Assembly: GCF_000186365.1 (NCBI RefSeq)
Contig: NC_014961.1
Location: 1,116,001 to 1,180,000, forward strand
DNA from: Desulfurococcus mucosus DSM 2162
GTDB taxonomy: Archaea > Thermoproteota > Thermoprotei_A > Sulfolobales > Desulfurococcaceae
Direction: 5' to 3'
Length of the DNA stretch: 64,000 nt
In this document: positions 19,073 to 27,527 of the stretch, in pieces
Position numbering within the stretch: position 1 is the stretch's first letter
How the letters are laid out: the number at the start of each line of letters is the position of its first letter
Translations under genes and position numbers: made by a program
The notes under the pieces: model-generated
The model's database searches: none
What the model saw: the letters and a program-made list of their open reading frames with translations, nothing else
Told to the model about the DNA's origin: nothing

Positions 19073-19245
19073 CAGTCAACCCGGGATCCTACCCTTTCCT
19101 CTGGCCACCCTGGGACTCCGCCTTCCTCTCCTTTATCATAAACAGGGTTGTCCTCTGACGCCCACCCATCGAGGCTCACCTAGATCCAGATAGATGGTTA
19201 AGCAAGGTTTATAACCATGAAGCCCTTGGCGGAGTATCCCACCCG

Positions 19246-19255
19246 CTATATAATA
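19246..19255 (+). promoter_or_regulatory. TATA element upstream of the PAPS-reductase-like gene
   Basis: CTATATAATA lies about 55 nt before the GTG start, giving a leader near 30 nt. A second palindromic TATA (GGTTTATAACC) is at about 19,206-19,216 and could serve either strand, including the divergent SPOUT gene. Confidence 0.5.
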
Positions 19256-19305
19256 GGCTGGCCACACTTGATCCACCAATACAGGGATGTAAAGGGTGCA
19301 GCATA

Positions 19306-21318
19306 GTGGTGAGGATCTGGCCTAAGACGGTGAAAATATACTGGGACCCCTGGAGGGACATACCGGTTGTCAAACCAAGGCAGGAGGTAGACCTCTACTA
19401 TGTCGTTAGGCTCAGTGAACCAGGGGACGCTAGGCCAGCCTTCCAGGGCGACATGGAGAAGCTGCGTAACGCAGTGATCTACGAGTACGGGGGCGATGAA
19501 GTATACAGACGCTTCTTCAGCAACCGCCTAGTATTGTTAAACAAGGTGCCACACTGGGATTTAATGCACGAGGTAGTCTCATCGGGAAACGTGCTGGGGC
19601 AACTATACTACGACCCCTTCAGGGAGAAATGGAGGTTCAGGTTAACCTACACCGGGGCATACCTGGCCGTTGAGGATGGATTAGTGGACAAGGTGGAGTT
19701 AAACGGGCCGATCTACACTGGTAGAGAGGTTAAGCCAGCGCCCAGCACCAGTATGAGGCAGGTCGTGGTAGCGGATAAGAAGGGGGTTTTAAAGGGGTTA
19801 GGCGAGGTGTACGGCGACAGCTTGATCATTGTTAAAACATTCCACGATAAGACTGCACCAGTGGAAACCAGCGGCAAGCCCACATCACTCAGCGACGCAG
19901 TGAAGTACAATGAGGAGGGATTAGAGGCCCTGGCTGAGAAATCCATCTCGTTCCTCAGGAGGCTTAGGAGGAAGCACCCTCTCCCCGTATCCGTCTCCTA
20001 CTCGGGGGGCAAGGACAGCCTTGTAGCACTCGACCTAGCGTACAAGGCGTACGGAGAGCTTGAAATGGTGTTCAATGACACAGGCCTCGAGCTACCTGAA
20101 ACCATTAGAAACGTCCACGAGGTATCCGAGAGATACGGGGTGAAACTACACGTTGCATCAGCCGGAGACATCTTCTGGAGGGCGGTCAATGTCTTCGGGC
20201 CCCCGGGGAAAGACTACAGGTGGTGCTGCAAGGTCGCCAAGCTGGTCCCGATAGCCAGGCTCACCAGGGCTCTATGGCCTAATGGAGCCTTAAACATCGT
20301 GGGGCAGAGAGCATTCGAGTCCCTGGACAGGGCTAAGAGCCCGAAGACATGGAGAAATAAGTGGATACCGCACCTTCTATCGACATCACCCATCCAGGAT
20401 TGGAGTCAGCTCGAGTGCTGGCTCTACATATTCAGGCATAATCTACCATATAATAAGTTATATGAGAAAGGCTTCGACAGGCTCGGATGCTTCCTATGCC
20501 CCTCAAGCGCCCTAGCAGAGTTCAAAGACGTGGAGGCAGAGTACCCGGAGCTATGGGGCAGGTGGGCCAGCGTACTGGAGGAGTGGCGGAGGAAGCTGAA
20601 TCAGCCAGGTGAATGGGTGAAACTGGGGTTATGGAGGTGGCTTACACCGGCGTCAGCGAAGAGAAGGATAGCCAAGCATGTTGAAAACTACGTTGTGGAT
20701 TGGAGAAGCGAGTACAAGCATAGACTCCTCGGGAGCAGCGTGAACCTAGCCCCGCTTGAAGTAGTGGAGGCTGGCGGCGAACTAAGGGTCTCATTCAACA
20801 GGGAGATCCTGACCCCCACTGTGAAGAAAGTAGTCGAGGAGAACATGAGGGGACTCGGATACAGTGTCACAGATGAAGGCAGCGGGCTCACCGTCTCCTC
20901 GGAGAACACCACCATAAAGATCTCGGGTAACACCCTAACCGTCAAGCCGTTTACAAGCAGTGAAAACCTAGAGGACCTAGTAGACCTCCTCAAGGTAACC
21001 TACAGGTCATACGGGTGCGTCAAGTGCGGTAGCTGCATACTCTGGACGCCCCCAGGTAGCGCGATGCTCACAGCCAACGGCCCCATCCCCCTGAAACACC
21101 TCGACGGGGAAGCCAGGAGATTCTACCTAGAAGCATGCCCCATAAGCGACCAGCTCGTTGAGAAAACCCTCATACCGCTCATAGTAGGCAGCCCCAAGGC
21201 GTTTAAACGGAAAACAAGGAGGAGAATCACCACGCATAGCGGAACCACTGCAACACCCGGGGAAGGAGACACCCATAAGCCTCCACACCCGCCACGGGGA
21301 ACCAGCTCAGAGCACTAA
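19306..21318 (+). CDS. PAPS reductase / ATP-pyrophosphatase family protein with C-terminal cysteine cluster
   Basis: A 670-aa archaeal protein related to phosphoadenosine-phosphosulfate reductases. The PP-loop SVSYSGGKDSLVALDLAY is near residue 230, followed by FNDTGLELPETIRNVHEV. The pair of cysteines in YRWCCKVAKLVP and the CFLC motif resemble iron-sulfur or zinc ligands of this group. The C-terminal domain carries CVKCGSCILW and a later cysteine (LEACPIS), a possible extra cluster. The last 35 residues are low-complexity and basic. The start is GTG after a TATA box at 19,246. The substrate is unclear: sulfur transfer or reduction is likely from the family, but dissimilatory use cannot be inferred. 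Confidence 0.8.
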   Translation: MVRIWPKTVKIYWDPWRDIPVVKPRQEVDLYYVVRLSEPGDARPAFQGDMEKLRNAVIYEYGGDEVYRRFFSNRLVLLNKVPHWDLMHEVVSSGNVLGQLYYDPFREKWRFRLTYTGAYLAVEDGLVDKVELNGPIYTGREVKPAPSTSMRQVVVADKKGVLKGLGEVYGDSLIIVKTFHDKTAPVETSGKPTSLSDAVKYNEEGLEALAEKSISFLRRLRRKHPLPVSVSYSGGKDSLVALDLAYKAYGELEMVFNDTGLELPETIRNVHEVSERYGVKLHVASAGDIFWRAVNVFGPPGKDYRWCCKVAKLVPIARLTRALWPNGALNIVGQRAFESLDRAKSPKTWRNKWIPHLLSTSPIQDWSQLECWLYIFRHNLPYNKLYEKGFDRLGCFLCPSSALAEFKDVEAEYPELWGRWASVLEEWRRKLNQPGEWVKLGLWRWLTPASAKRRIAKHVENYVVDWRSEYKHRLLGSSVNLAPLEVVEAGGELRVSFNREILTPTVKKVVEENMRGLGYSVTDEGSGLTVSSENTTIKISGNTLTVKPFTSSENLEDLVDLLKVTYRSYGCVKCGSCILWTPPGSAMLTANGPIPLKHLDGEARRFYLEACPISDQLVEKTLIPLIVGSPKAFKRKTRRRITTHSGTTATPGEGDTHKPPHPPRGTSSEH

Positions 21319-21335
21319 GAGGCAACCCTTATTGA

Positions 21336-21378
21336 GCAACCATCCTCATGCGTGGTTGCCCGTGCCCATTAGCACGGG
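21336..21378 (+). terminator. Tandem hairpins after the PAPS-reductase-like gene
   Basis: Two adjacent stem-loops: GCAACCA/TGGTTGC (21,336-21,359) and CCCGTGC/GCACGGG (21,359-21,378), followed by a pyrimidine-rich CTTTCCCCTT. They start 18 nt after the stop codon. They could terminate or protect the transcript; archaeal terminators usually rely on T-runs, so this is tentative. Confidence 0.4.
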
Positions 21379-21404
21379 CTTTCCCCTTCCGATACCTCAT
21401 CTAT

Positions 21405-21555
21405 TCTCAGTACTTCACCGGGGGCTGCGTCGACGGACACCACTGGGCCCGCCCCACGGGGAACGATGCGGGAGAGCCCCTCCCATTCACCGCCGCGCTC
21501 CCGGCGTCTTCCAGCAGCTAAACCAGCTTAAAACCTTCACTCAGTGAACAGTCTT
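21405..21555 (+). repeat. Diverged long repeat, copy 1 of 2
   Basis: About 150 nt that match 40,450-40,654. Shared blocks include CACTGGGCCCGCCCCAC, then CCAGCAG, AACCAGCTTAAAA, and a terminal dyad TTCACTCAGTGAA followed by CAGTCTT. No convincing ORF is shared, so the conserved part is probably non-coding. The rest of this 367-nt gap between genes (21,556-21,685) shows nothing I recognise. Confidence 0.7.
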
Positions 21556-21685
21556 TAACCCAGGTGGGAAAACACGGTGTTACCAGTAGTGTGAGACGCG
21601 CCTCTGATGCCCCGTGGACATTTAGGGTTGAAACCCGTGGCCGTGGGCAGACGTGTCTTCGAGGAGTCGCCTAGAGTGGTGTGGG

Positions 21686-24475
21686 CTATCCGCGTTTATC
21701 AATATACTTCTTTACCCTCAGGAAGGCTTTCTCCCTCTCATATATCTCGGCGATCAGGTTCCCTCCTCTTGACGCGTTGTTAAGTATCCTGATGGCCTCA
21801 CTCGTGCCCACCCCTCTACCAGCGAAGGCTAGGAGGGCTTGATCCCCGAACCTGTAGAGTAGTACTGCTCTCTTAGCAAGATCCTCCTTTACATGTCGCT
21901 CCACGCCTTTCAATACACCGCCGCTCCTCAATTTATCCACGATGCCCTTCTCCTCTAATGCATCCCCCTTCACAATGCTGAGTGACGCCAGGCCGCAACG
22001 GGGACACGAGTATTTACCTAGCTCGATGAGCTCCCTCACCTTGCCGTGCTTCATGTAGCCGCAGTTAATGCATATGAGTGTTAACTCTCTTTCAAGCAGT
22101 CTCTCCATGTACTGGGATAAGTCGACTGTTAACATGTCGCGTTTAACAGGTAGCTCAACGTATCCAAGTAGCTCCATGTGGTTTCCCGCTAACCCTTTAT
22201 AGGTTCTCACGTGGACAGCTATCTCACCCCTTGCAAGCAGTGAGGCTAGGCGGAGCGCTGACTCCAAGTCGTAGTCTTTAACGGTTACCTCCTTGAAGGC
22301 TTCATCACCTATCACCGTGTCCGCCAGTGCCTCCAACATTGGTTTCGTCACCTTGGTCTCACCAGGGGATATGGCGCCGAACCTCTGAGCCACCTGGTAG
22401 ATCCTCCAGTAGAATGCCCGGCTACCCCTAACAACATCCCTGAGGAAGGCTTCATCACCTATATACTTGTATAGCTCCACTAGGCATGTCTTCACAGCCC
22501 TTAAGAGCTCCGCTGGGTAGACATATCCCTTAACCCTCACGATGACCACGTACGGGGAGGAGTAGGCTTCGAAGTCGACCAGGGGGAACTCCCGTTTAAG
22601 CACATGCTCCAACACGTCTCTAAGCAGGCTGTTCACCTTACTACCCCAGTTGACGTTTATGAACACTGTTCTCACGTCCTCCACGTAGTCAACGTGTACT
22701 TCACTCCCCCCGCTGAGCTCCCTGAGTGAATCCCATTGCAACCCGGCCTGGGCCTCTAGCAGCCTTGCTAAGCCTGGTGGGAGCCCCCCGGTTCTCTTAA
22801 CATAGTCTATTGTCTCCCCAACCCTTAGTGCCACAGTGGCCTCCACCGGTATGTTCTCTCCCTCCCAGTGCGGTATAATGGCTTCACTACTGTCTACTAC
22901 CGCTTTCTCAACGTAGAGCCTGCCTTCGTCTTCATCGAAGGATATTATTCTCCACGTGTCCCCGGCTAGGACTATGATGTCACCGGGCCTGAGCTCCAGC
23001 ACCACGTACTCCTCGTTAAGGGACCCTATCTTCCTGCCCGAGGAGACCTCTGTAACCACTATGTCCCTTGTGGATGGAATCATCGATGTCTTATAGATGT
23101 AGAGCCTGGTTTTCCTGGTGGGCTTCAGGAAGCCGTTCTCCTCCCTGATGACGCGTGTGTAAGACATGTACTCTACGAGCTTCTCGTACTCACCGGTCTC
23201 CAGGTTCCTGTAAAGGGGGTGCTCCCTCAGCTTATTGAAGAGGCCTGCCTTATCCACCCCCGATGGGTTCAGGAGGGTTGTGAGCGCGACAGCGTAGGCA
23301 AGCACGTCTAAGGGTTTCGGGATCACATCCTCCCTTTCAACCCTGCCCTTCAACGCTTCATCAACCAGGACCAGTGACTCCAGGACGTGCAGCAGGTTAC
23401 CGGTGCTCAACACTGCTCCACGACTAACTCCTTCAAGCCTGTGGCCGCTTCTCCCCACGCGCTGTATGAGGCGTGAGACCCGTCTAGGTGAAAGATATTG
23501 AACCACGAAGTCAACGTGCCCTATGTCTATGCCGAGCTCCATGCTCGATGTAGCCACCAATATGTTTACATTACCCTTCTTGAACCCTGCCTCCACCTCC
23601 TCCCTGTGGCTACGGGAGAGGCTCCCATGGTGTACTGCGATAACCACGCTCCTCCCCTGCTTCCCGGCAAGGGTCTTTAAAAGTGAGCCAAGGATCTCGG
23701 CGAGAGACCTTGTATTCGTGAAGACGAGCACCGCCCTGTAGGCCTCGCCAGCCCTCAGGATGTAAAGCAGCCTTGACTCGAGACGTTCATCACCCAGCAG
23801 GGTGTCGGAGACGTTGCCACCGGGCACCACTACCTTAACCTCCATTCTCTTAACCTGCTCACCCCTCACTACTTCAACGCCTCCACTACTCTCCAGTAGC
23901 CCGGCGAGCCCATGGGGGTCGGAGACTGTTGCTGAGAGAGCTATCTTCAATGGTTTGAAGCCATGGTACTTCTCCAGTAAGTGTAGCACCGTGAATAATA
24001 GGAGCCCCCGTTTACTCTCAACCATTTCATGGAACTCATCTATAATCAAGTATCTTGCATTGAGCACTGAGGGAAGCAGTTTCTCGTTTACCAGTATATA
24101 CATGAAGGATTCAGGCGTAGTGATAAGCACGTCCGGGGGATGCACCGCTAGCTCCCTGCGTGCAGCATCAGGCGTGTCTCCATGCCTCACGGCGACTCTC
24201 AGCCCGAAGCATGACGCTATCCTCTTGATCCTCGACTCTATATCCCTGTTCAACGCTCTCAGCGGGGTGATGTATATGGCTGAAATAGGCTTCAATCCAT
24301 CCACTATAATCCTGTAGAATACTGGGAACACTGCGGCCTCGGTTTTACCGCTACCGGTGGGAGCCGTCACCAGGACCGACTTATTCTCGTATGCAACCTT
24401 CCTGAACACCTCTTTCTGCAGAGCTGTGAAGTCCCCGTATCCTAGTTCCCTAATGCATTCAACAATACTGCTCAT
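21686..24475 (-). CDS. Lhr-family DEAD/DEAH-box helicase
   Basis: A 929-aa superfamily 2 helicase of the archaeal Lhr type, implicated in DNA repair or RNA handling. Visible motifs: Q-motif-like FTALQKEVFRKV, Walker A APTGSGKTEAAVFP near residue 40, the DEFH box (IIDEFHEM), SAT motif ALSATVSDP, motif V VATSSMELGIDIGHVDFV and motif VI QRVGRSGHR. The C-terminal part has the Lhr WH/beta-sheet region and a zinc-finger-like CINCGYM...CPRCG. The gene is alone on this strand. A TATA-like element lies in the 190-nt divergent gap with rpo13. Confidence 0.92.
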   Translation of the reverse strand: MSSIVECIRELGYGDFTALQKEVFRKVAYENKSVLVTAPTGSGKTEAAVFPVFYRIIVDGLKPISAIYITPLRALNRDIESRIKRIASCFGLRVAVRHGDTPDAARRELAVHPPDVLITTPESFMYILVNEKLLPSVLNARYLIIDEFHEMVESKRGLLLFTVLHLLEKYHGFKPLKIALSATVSDPHGLAGLLESSGGVEVVRGEQVKRMEVKVVVPGGNVSDTLLGDERLESRLLYILRAGEAYRAVLVFTNTRSLAEILGSLLKTLAGKQGRSVVIAVHHGSLSRSHREEVEAGFKKGNVNILVATSSMELGIDIGHVDFVVQYLSPRRVSRLIQRVGRSGHRLEGVSRGAVLSTGNLLHVLESLVLVDEALKGRVEREDVIPKPLDVLAYAVALTTLLNPSGVDKAGLFNKLREHPLYRNLETGEYEKLVEYMSYTRVIREENGFLKPTRKTRLYIYKTSMIPSTRDIVVTEVSSGRKIGSLNEEYVVLELRPGDIIVLAGDTWRIISFDEDEGRLYVEKAVVDSSEAIIPHWEGENIPVEATVALRVGETIDYVKRTGGLPPGLARLLEAQAGLQWDSLRELSGGSEVHVDYVEDVRTVFINVNWGSKVNSLLRDVLEHVLKREFPLVDFEAYSSPYVVIVRVKGYVYPAELLRAVKTCLVELYKYIGDEAFLRDVVRGSRAFYWRIYQVAQRFGAISPGETKVTKPMLEALADTVIGDEAFKEVTVKDYDLESALRLASLLARGEIAVHVRTYKGLAGNHMELLGYVELPVKRDMLTVDLSQYMERLLERELTLICINCGYMKHGKVRELIELGKYSCPRCGLASLSIVKGDALEEKGIVDKLRSGGVLKGVERHVKEDLAKRAVLLYRFGDQALLAFAGRGVGTSEAIRILNNASRGGNLIAEIYEREKAFLRVKKYIDKRG

Positions 24476-24663
24476 ATCTGCCTCTACCCGCCTCGGGAAT
24501 CAAGCCCGCCTACACGTCGCCCTCCCTGAGTAATCCAAACCATATACGGGTTTTACTCTATGCTTCTTTCACCCGAATTAATCTTTCTCATCCTGCAGCC
24601 CGGAACCCTTGCCTTGGCATGTTTAAAATATCTCAACCCCATAGTTTGGGAGAGGTGTAGATC

Positions 24664-25005
24664 ATGCTCCTCAGCGATGAAGAGGAATTCACGGGGGAAG
24701 AAGTGCTGGAGGAAGAGGAAGAATACGAGGAGGAGGGTAAGGAGATACGGATAGAGCAGTTGAAGCTCCTAATAGATGTAACCAAGCTCTGGCGCAGAGT
24801 ACTCCAGGGGGAGGCAAGCATAGATGAGTTAAGCAAGGCGGTGACACCTGTAGCCAGGGGGACAGGTGAGGCCGCTGTCAAGAAGCCCGTCGAGGGGAGG
24901 GCACGGGGGAAGAAGGGGAACAGGAGGAAGAAGGGGAAGAGCAGGAAGAAGAGTAAGAAGAGTGGGAGAAGCAGGAGGAAAACCGGGAAAGCGAAGAGCG
25001 GCTAG
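24664..25005 (+). CDS. rpo13: RNA polymerase subunit Rpo13-like protein
   Basis: A 113-aa protein with an acidic N-terminus (many Glu), a short helical core (EQLKLLIDVTKLWRRVLQGE and ASIDELSKAV) and a Lys/Arg-rich tail. This charge layout and the core pattern (LLxxxxxWxxxLxGxxxxxE) match my memory of Sulfolobus Rpo13, a crenarchaeal RNA polymerase subunit whose HTH core binds the enzyme and whose basic tail contacts DNA. The gene has a TTTAAAATA promoter about 45 nt upstream and a GAGGTG Shine-Dalgarno. Without alignment the call remains an inference, but the fit is specific. Confidence 0.7.
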   Translation: MLLSDEEEFTGEEVLEEEEEYEEEGKEIRIEQLKLLIDVTKLWRRVLQGEASIDELSKAVTPVARGTGEAAVKKPVEGRARGKKGNRRKKGKSRKKSKKSGRSRRKTGKAKSG

Positions 25006-25376
25006 AACCCCTGCTCCTCCACATGCACCTCGTCGAACCCTATTCTTTTAAGTGCTGAAACCAGGTCGTCTACTCTCACCCTTCTATCGAACACTATCTC
25101 CACCATCCCCCTATCCCCCTCGGTGAACAATCTAAGCCTGTGGACTACGACCATCCCCCTCAGGGCGTCGCCTGGATCCTTGGGTACATTAATGTATTCC
25201 TCGAACCTCCTCCTTGAATACCTGAGGTACTCGTCGAAGCTTCTCACTATTCTGATAGCCTCCTCCAGGTCCCTTGTAGCTCTGGTTGATGCGAGCTCGC
25301 TAAGCAACCTTAACGCGTCCCCCCTGCTCAACGTGAGCCTGGGGCTCCTGGCTAAATCTATCAGGATGCGCACCAT
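25002..25376 (-). CDS. Conserved-looking hypothetical protein, 124 aa
   Basis: I do not recognise this family. The protein is soluble, helical in the first two thirds (LLSELASTRATRDLEEAIRI) and ends with a beta-alpha pattern (MVEIVFDRRVRVDDLVSALK, then FDEVHVEEQGF) that resembles a small ferredoxin-like fold. It converges with rpo13, overlapping its stop by 4 nt. A TATA-like AGATATTAAAC lies about 65 nt upstream. Confidence 0.6.
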   Translation of the reverse strand: MVRILIDLARSPRLTLSRGDALRLLSELASTRATRDLEEAIRIVRSFDEYLRYSRRRFEEYINVPKDPGDALRGMVVVHRLRLFTEGDRGMVEIVFDRRVRVDDLVSALKRIGFDEVHVEEQGF

Positions 25377-25474
25377 CCAGATCCCCGTATAGATGCCGTG
25401 AGCATTAACCCTTCGTGAGATATCATCTCATCCTAATGTTTAATATCTTTCCACGTGATCAGGCTTGAATAGGG

Positions 25475-25750
25475 GTGCGTGGATTGACCATTTACTGGGA
25501 GAGATGCAGTGTATGCGGCTACCATAGCCCGGTGAAGCAGTGCACGTTGTTCCCGGATCTCATGGTTGACGCAAAATGCTGCCTGCTCTGCCCGAAGAGA
25601 GGCGTCTGCCCGAAGCCGGCTTGGCGGTTCGAGGGCCTCGTGGAGAGAGGGGTCGTGAGCCCTGATGAACGCAGGAAGCTGCTTGTAGAGTTGCTCGAGA
25701 GGCTTGAGGAGAAACAGGGGGTGCCTGGTAGGAGGCCTAGCCGACCCTAG
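25475..25750 (+). CDS. Small cysteine-rich protein, 91 aa
   Basis: Unknown function. The N-terminal half has CSVCGYHSPVKQC, then CCLLC and GVC, eight cysteines in 45 residues, suggesting one or two zinc or iron-sulfur sites. The C-terminus is a charged helix (ERRKLL-like) with a basic tail that overlaps the 3' end of the convergent PCNA gene by 14 nt. The start is GTG at 25,475 after a GTTTAATATC promoter-like element; a TTG at 25,484 is possible. Confidence 0.6.
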   Translation: MRGLTIYWERCSVCGYHSPVKQCTLFPDLMVDAKCCLLCPKRGVCPKPAWRFEGLVERGVVSPDERRKLLVELLERLEEKQGVPGRRPSRP

Positions 25751-26516
25751 GTACAACCCAGTATATTAGTTGGCCCCCGCCGATTAACTCGTACTCTATC
25801 TTAGCCGGCTTATCAGTGTCGAATGAAACAGTAACCTGCTTCGAAGCAGACACGGGTTTAACCGTTGCAGAGAGGAGGTCCACGCTATAGGAGGCACGGG
25901 CCTTGTCAACCGTTGCATACACGTATAGGAGAGGAGAGCCCTCGCTGAACACGCCTACATACTCCTTCTGCTGCTCAGACGAGTACACTGTTAGCTTACC
26001 GTCCTCAAAACTCAGCACAACCTCCTCCCCAATGGATTTCGCATCCCCCACTATCCCCCTGTAGTCCTCTGACAGCATTTTGACGACCACGCCGAGCTCC
26101 AGGTTTAACTCTGGCACAGGCTCAGGTGTCTTCGGAAGCACCTCGACCTGGAATACTCTCTCAACCCCTGTCTTCCTATCCCTGAAAACAGCTTCGAGCA
26201 CGCCGTGCTCCCTGTCAAGCTTCATCTCTAACACGTCGTTCCTGCCTCCCCTCCTCATCACCCTGTTTAAATCCGTTGATGCAACCATGAATGACTCCTC
26301 TCCCTCCGCCTCGAACTCCTCGAAAGCCGTCGCAGGTATACGCACTATTGTGAGCATCGATTTATCGGGGCTTAGAACCTTGACCTCAACGGCTTCAGGG
26401 GTCACATAGATAGGGGCTTCATCCGTTACCTTTGCTATGGCCTGAGTAATGTACTTCATCTTGGATGCATTAGGGTAGACTACTCTAAACTTCGGCAACC
26501 CACCCACCTTAACCAA
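25737..26516 (-). CDS. pcn: DNA polymerase sliding clamp (PCNA)
   Basis: Ring-forming processivity factor for DNA polymerase and many repair enzymes. The family N-terminus FRVVYPNASKMKYITQAI is followed by LSPDKSMLTIVRIP (the DxS centre-loop region) and the C-terminal KPAKIEYELIGGGQLIYWVV. The annotated start (TTG, 26,516) may be slightly too long: a TTG at 26,498 giving MPKFRVVYPN follows a GGTGG motif. A GTATTTAAC promoter is about 30 nt upstream. Crenarchaea usually have several PCNA genes; which paralogue this is cannot be told here. Confidence 0.95.
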   Translation of the reverse strand: MVKVGGLPKFRVVYPNASKMKYITQAIAKVTDEAPIYVTPEAVEVKVLSPDKSMLTIVRIPATAFEEFEAEGEESFMVASTDLNRVMRRGGRNDVLEMKLDREHGVLEAVFRDRKTGVERVFQVEVLPKTPEPVPELNLELGVVVKMLSEDYRGIVGDAKSIGEEVVLSFEDGKLTVYSSEQQKEYVGVFSEGSPLLYVYATVDKARASYSVDLLSATVKPVSASKQVTVSFDTDKPAKIEYELIGGGQLIYWVVPRVG

Positions 26517-26560
26517 TTGTAGTTTATGCCGCTACAGGAGTTAAATACCTGACTCCCCCG

Positions 26561-26605
26561 TCTAACCTCCTCCCCGCCCTAAAGGGCGAGGCTTCCAGTT
26601 GTAAG
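26561..26605 (-). repeat. Dispersed hairpin repeat, IS200/IS605-end-like (copy 2)
   Basis: Palindrome CCCCGCCCT/AGGGCGAGG at 26,572-26,591, with family flanks TCTAACCTCCT before and GCTTCCAGTTGTAAG after. It sits in the 146-nt divergent region between pcn and the oxidoreductase operon, next to both promoters. Minus-strand RNA pairs fully, with one G-U. Confidence 0.65.
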
Positions 26606-26662
26606 CGTGTTTATTAGCCTCCAGATATGTATCGTATGAACTGGTATATAGGTGTATGTGGA

Positions 26663-27241
26663 ATGCTATATGAAATACTGTTCTTCGGGAGAGGCGGGCA
26701 GGGCGCTGTAACAGCCGCCAACATACTCGTGGAGGCTGCAATGATGGAGGGAAAGCATGGTCAAGGCTTCCCCTTCTTCGGCGCGGAGAGGAGGGGAGCC
26801 CCTGTGACAGCGTTCGCACGGATCAGCGATAAACCCATCCTGAGGCACGGCATGTTCAGCGAGGCCGACATCATAGTTGTGCTAGACCCAGGACTACTGG
26901 ATCTAGGCGTGGTTAAGAGAGGAGTGCTCAGGGAGAATGGTGTAGTAGTGGTTAACACTGAGAAAGACCACATACCTCCCGGTAGCCTGAACCACCGTGG
27001 CAGGGCAAGGATCTACAGGGTAGATGCCACAAGGATAGCGAGGGAGCTGGGGCTGGTTATAGCTGGATGGCCCGTTGTGAACACAAGCATGCTGGGGGCC
27101 CTTGCCAAGGCAACCGGGCTCATAGGTGTTGAAAGCGTTGAGAAGGCCATCGGGGATTACTTCGGGGGGAAAGCAGGCGAATTAAACAAGCTGGCTGCTG
27201 AACGTGCTTACGGGGAGACAAAGCTGGTTCTCGAGGTGTAA
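26663..27241 (+). CDS. porG: 2-oxoacid:ferredoxin oxidoreductase, gamma subunit
   Basis: Gamma subunit of a pyruvate- or 2-ketoisovalerate-type ferredoxin oxidoreductase, which converts 2-oxoacids to acyl-CoA with ferredoxin reduction. Starts MLYEILFFGRGGQGAVTAAN, the conserved gamma-subunit opening, then GKHGQGFPFFGAERRGAPVT. The start at 26,663 matches the family; an ORF extension upstream (12 residues) is unlikely. First gene of a gamma-delta-alpha-beta operon. Confidence 0.94.
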   Translation: MLYEILFFGRGGQGAVTAANILVEAAMMEGKHGQGFPFFGAERRGAPVTAFARISDKPILRHGMFSEADIIVVLDPGLLDLGVVKRGVLRENGVVVVNTEKDHIPPGSLNHRGRARIYRVDATRIARELGLVIAGWPVVNTSMLGALAKATGLIGVESVEKAIGDYFGGKAGELNKLAAERAYGETKLVLEV

Positions 27242-27245
27242 CGAT

Positions 27246-27527
27246 ATGGGTGTACGCGTGATCCAGCCTAAGGTAGGCGTGCTACCGTTAACGAGGCCGG
27301 GTGAAGGAGTAGCAGGTAAAACAGGCTCCTGGAGAACCGAGAAGCCGGTTGTGGATCAAGGGAGATGCACCAGGTGCTATCAATGCGAGATATACTGCCC
27401 TGTCAACGTGATAAGGGTGGAGCCCGAGACAGGTGCGGTAATAGACTACGAGTACTGTAAGGGCTGCGGGGTGTGCGCGGACGTGTGCCCCGTGAATGCG
27501 ATAAGCCTCGTTGAAGAGGTGAGGTGA
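27246..27527 (+). CDS. porD: 2-oxoacid:ferredoxin oxidoreductase, delta subunit (ferredoxin type)
   Basis: Small electron-transfer subunit with two 4Fe-4S motifs: CTRCYQCEIYCPVN and CKGCGVCADVCPVN. The start MGVRVIQPKVGVLPLT lies 4 nt after the gamma stop. The stop is directly followed by the alpha start. Confidence 0.94.
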   Translation: MGVRVIQPKVGVLPLTRPGEGVAGKTGSWRTEKPVVDQGRCTRCYQCEIYCPVNVIRVEPETGAVIDYEYCKGCGVCADVCPVNAISLVEEVR

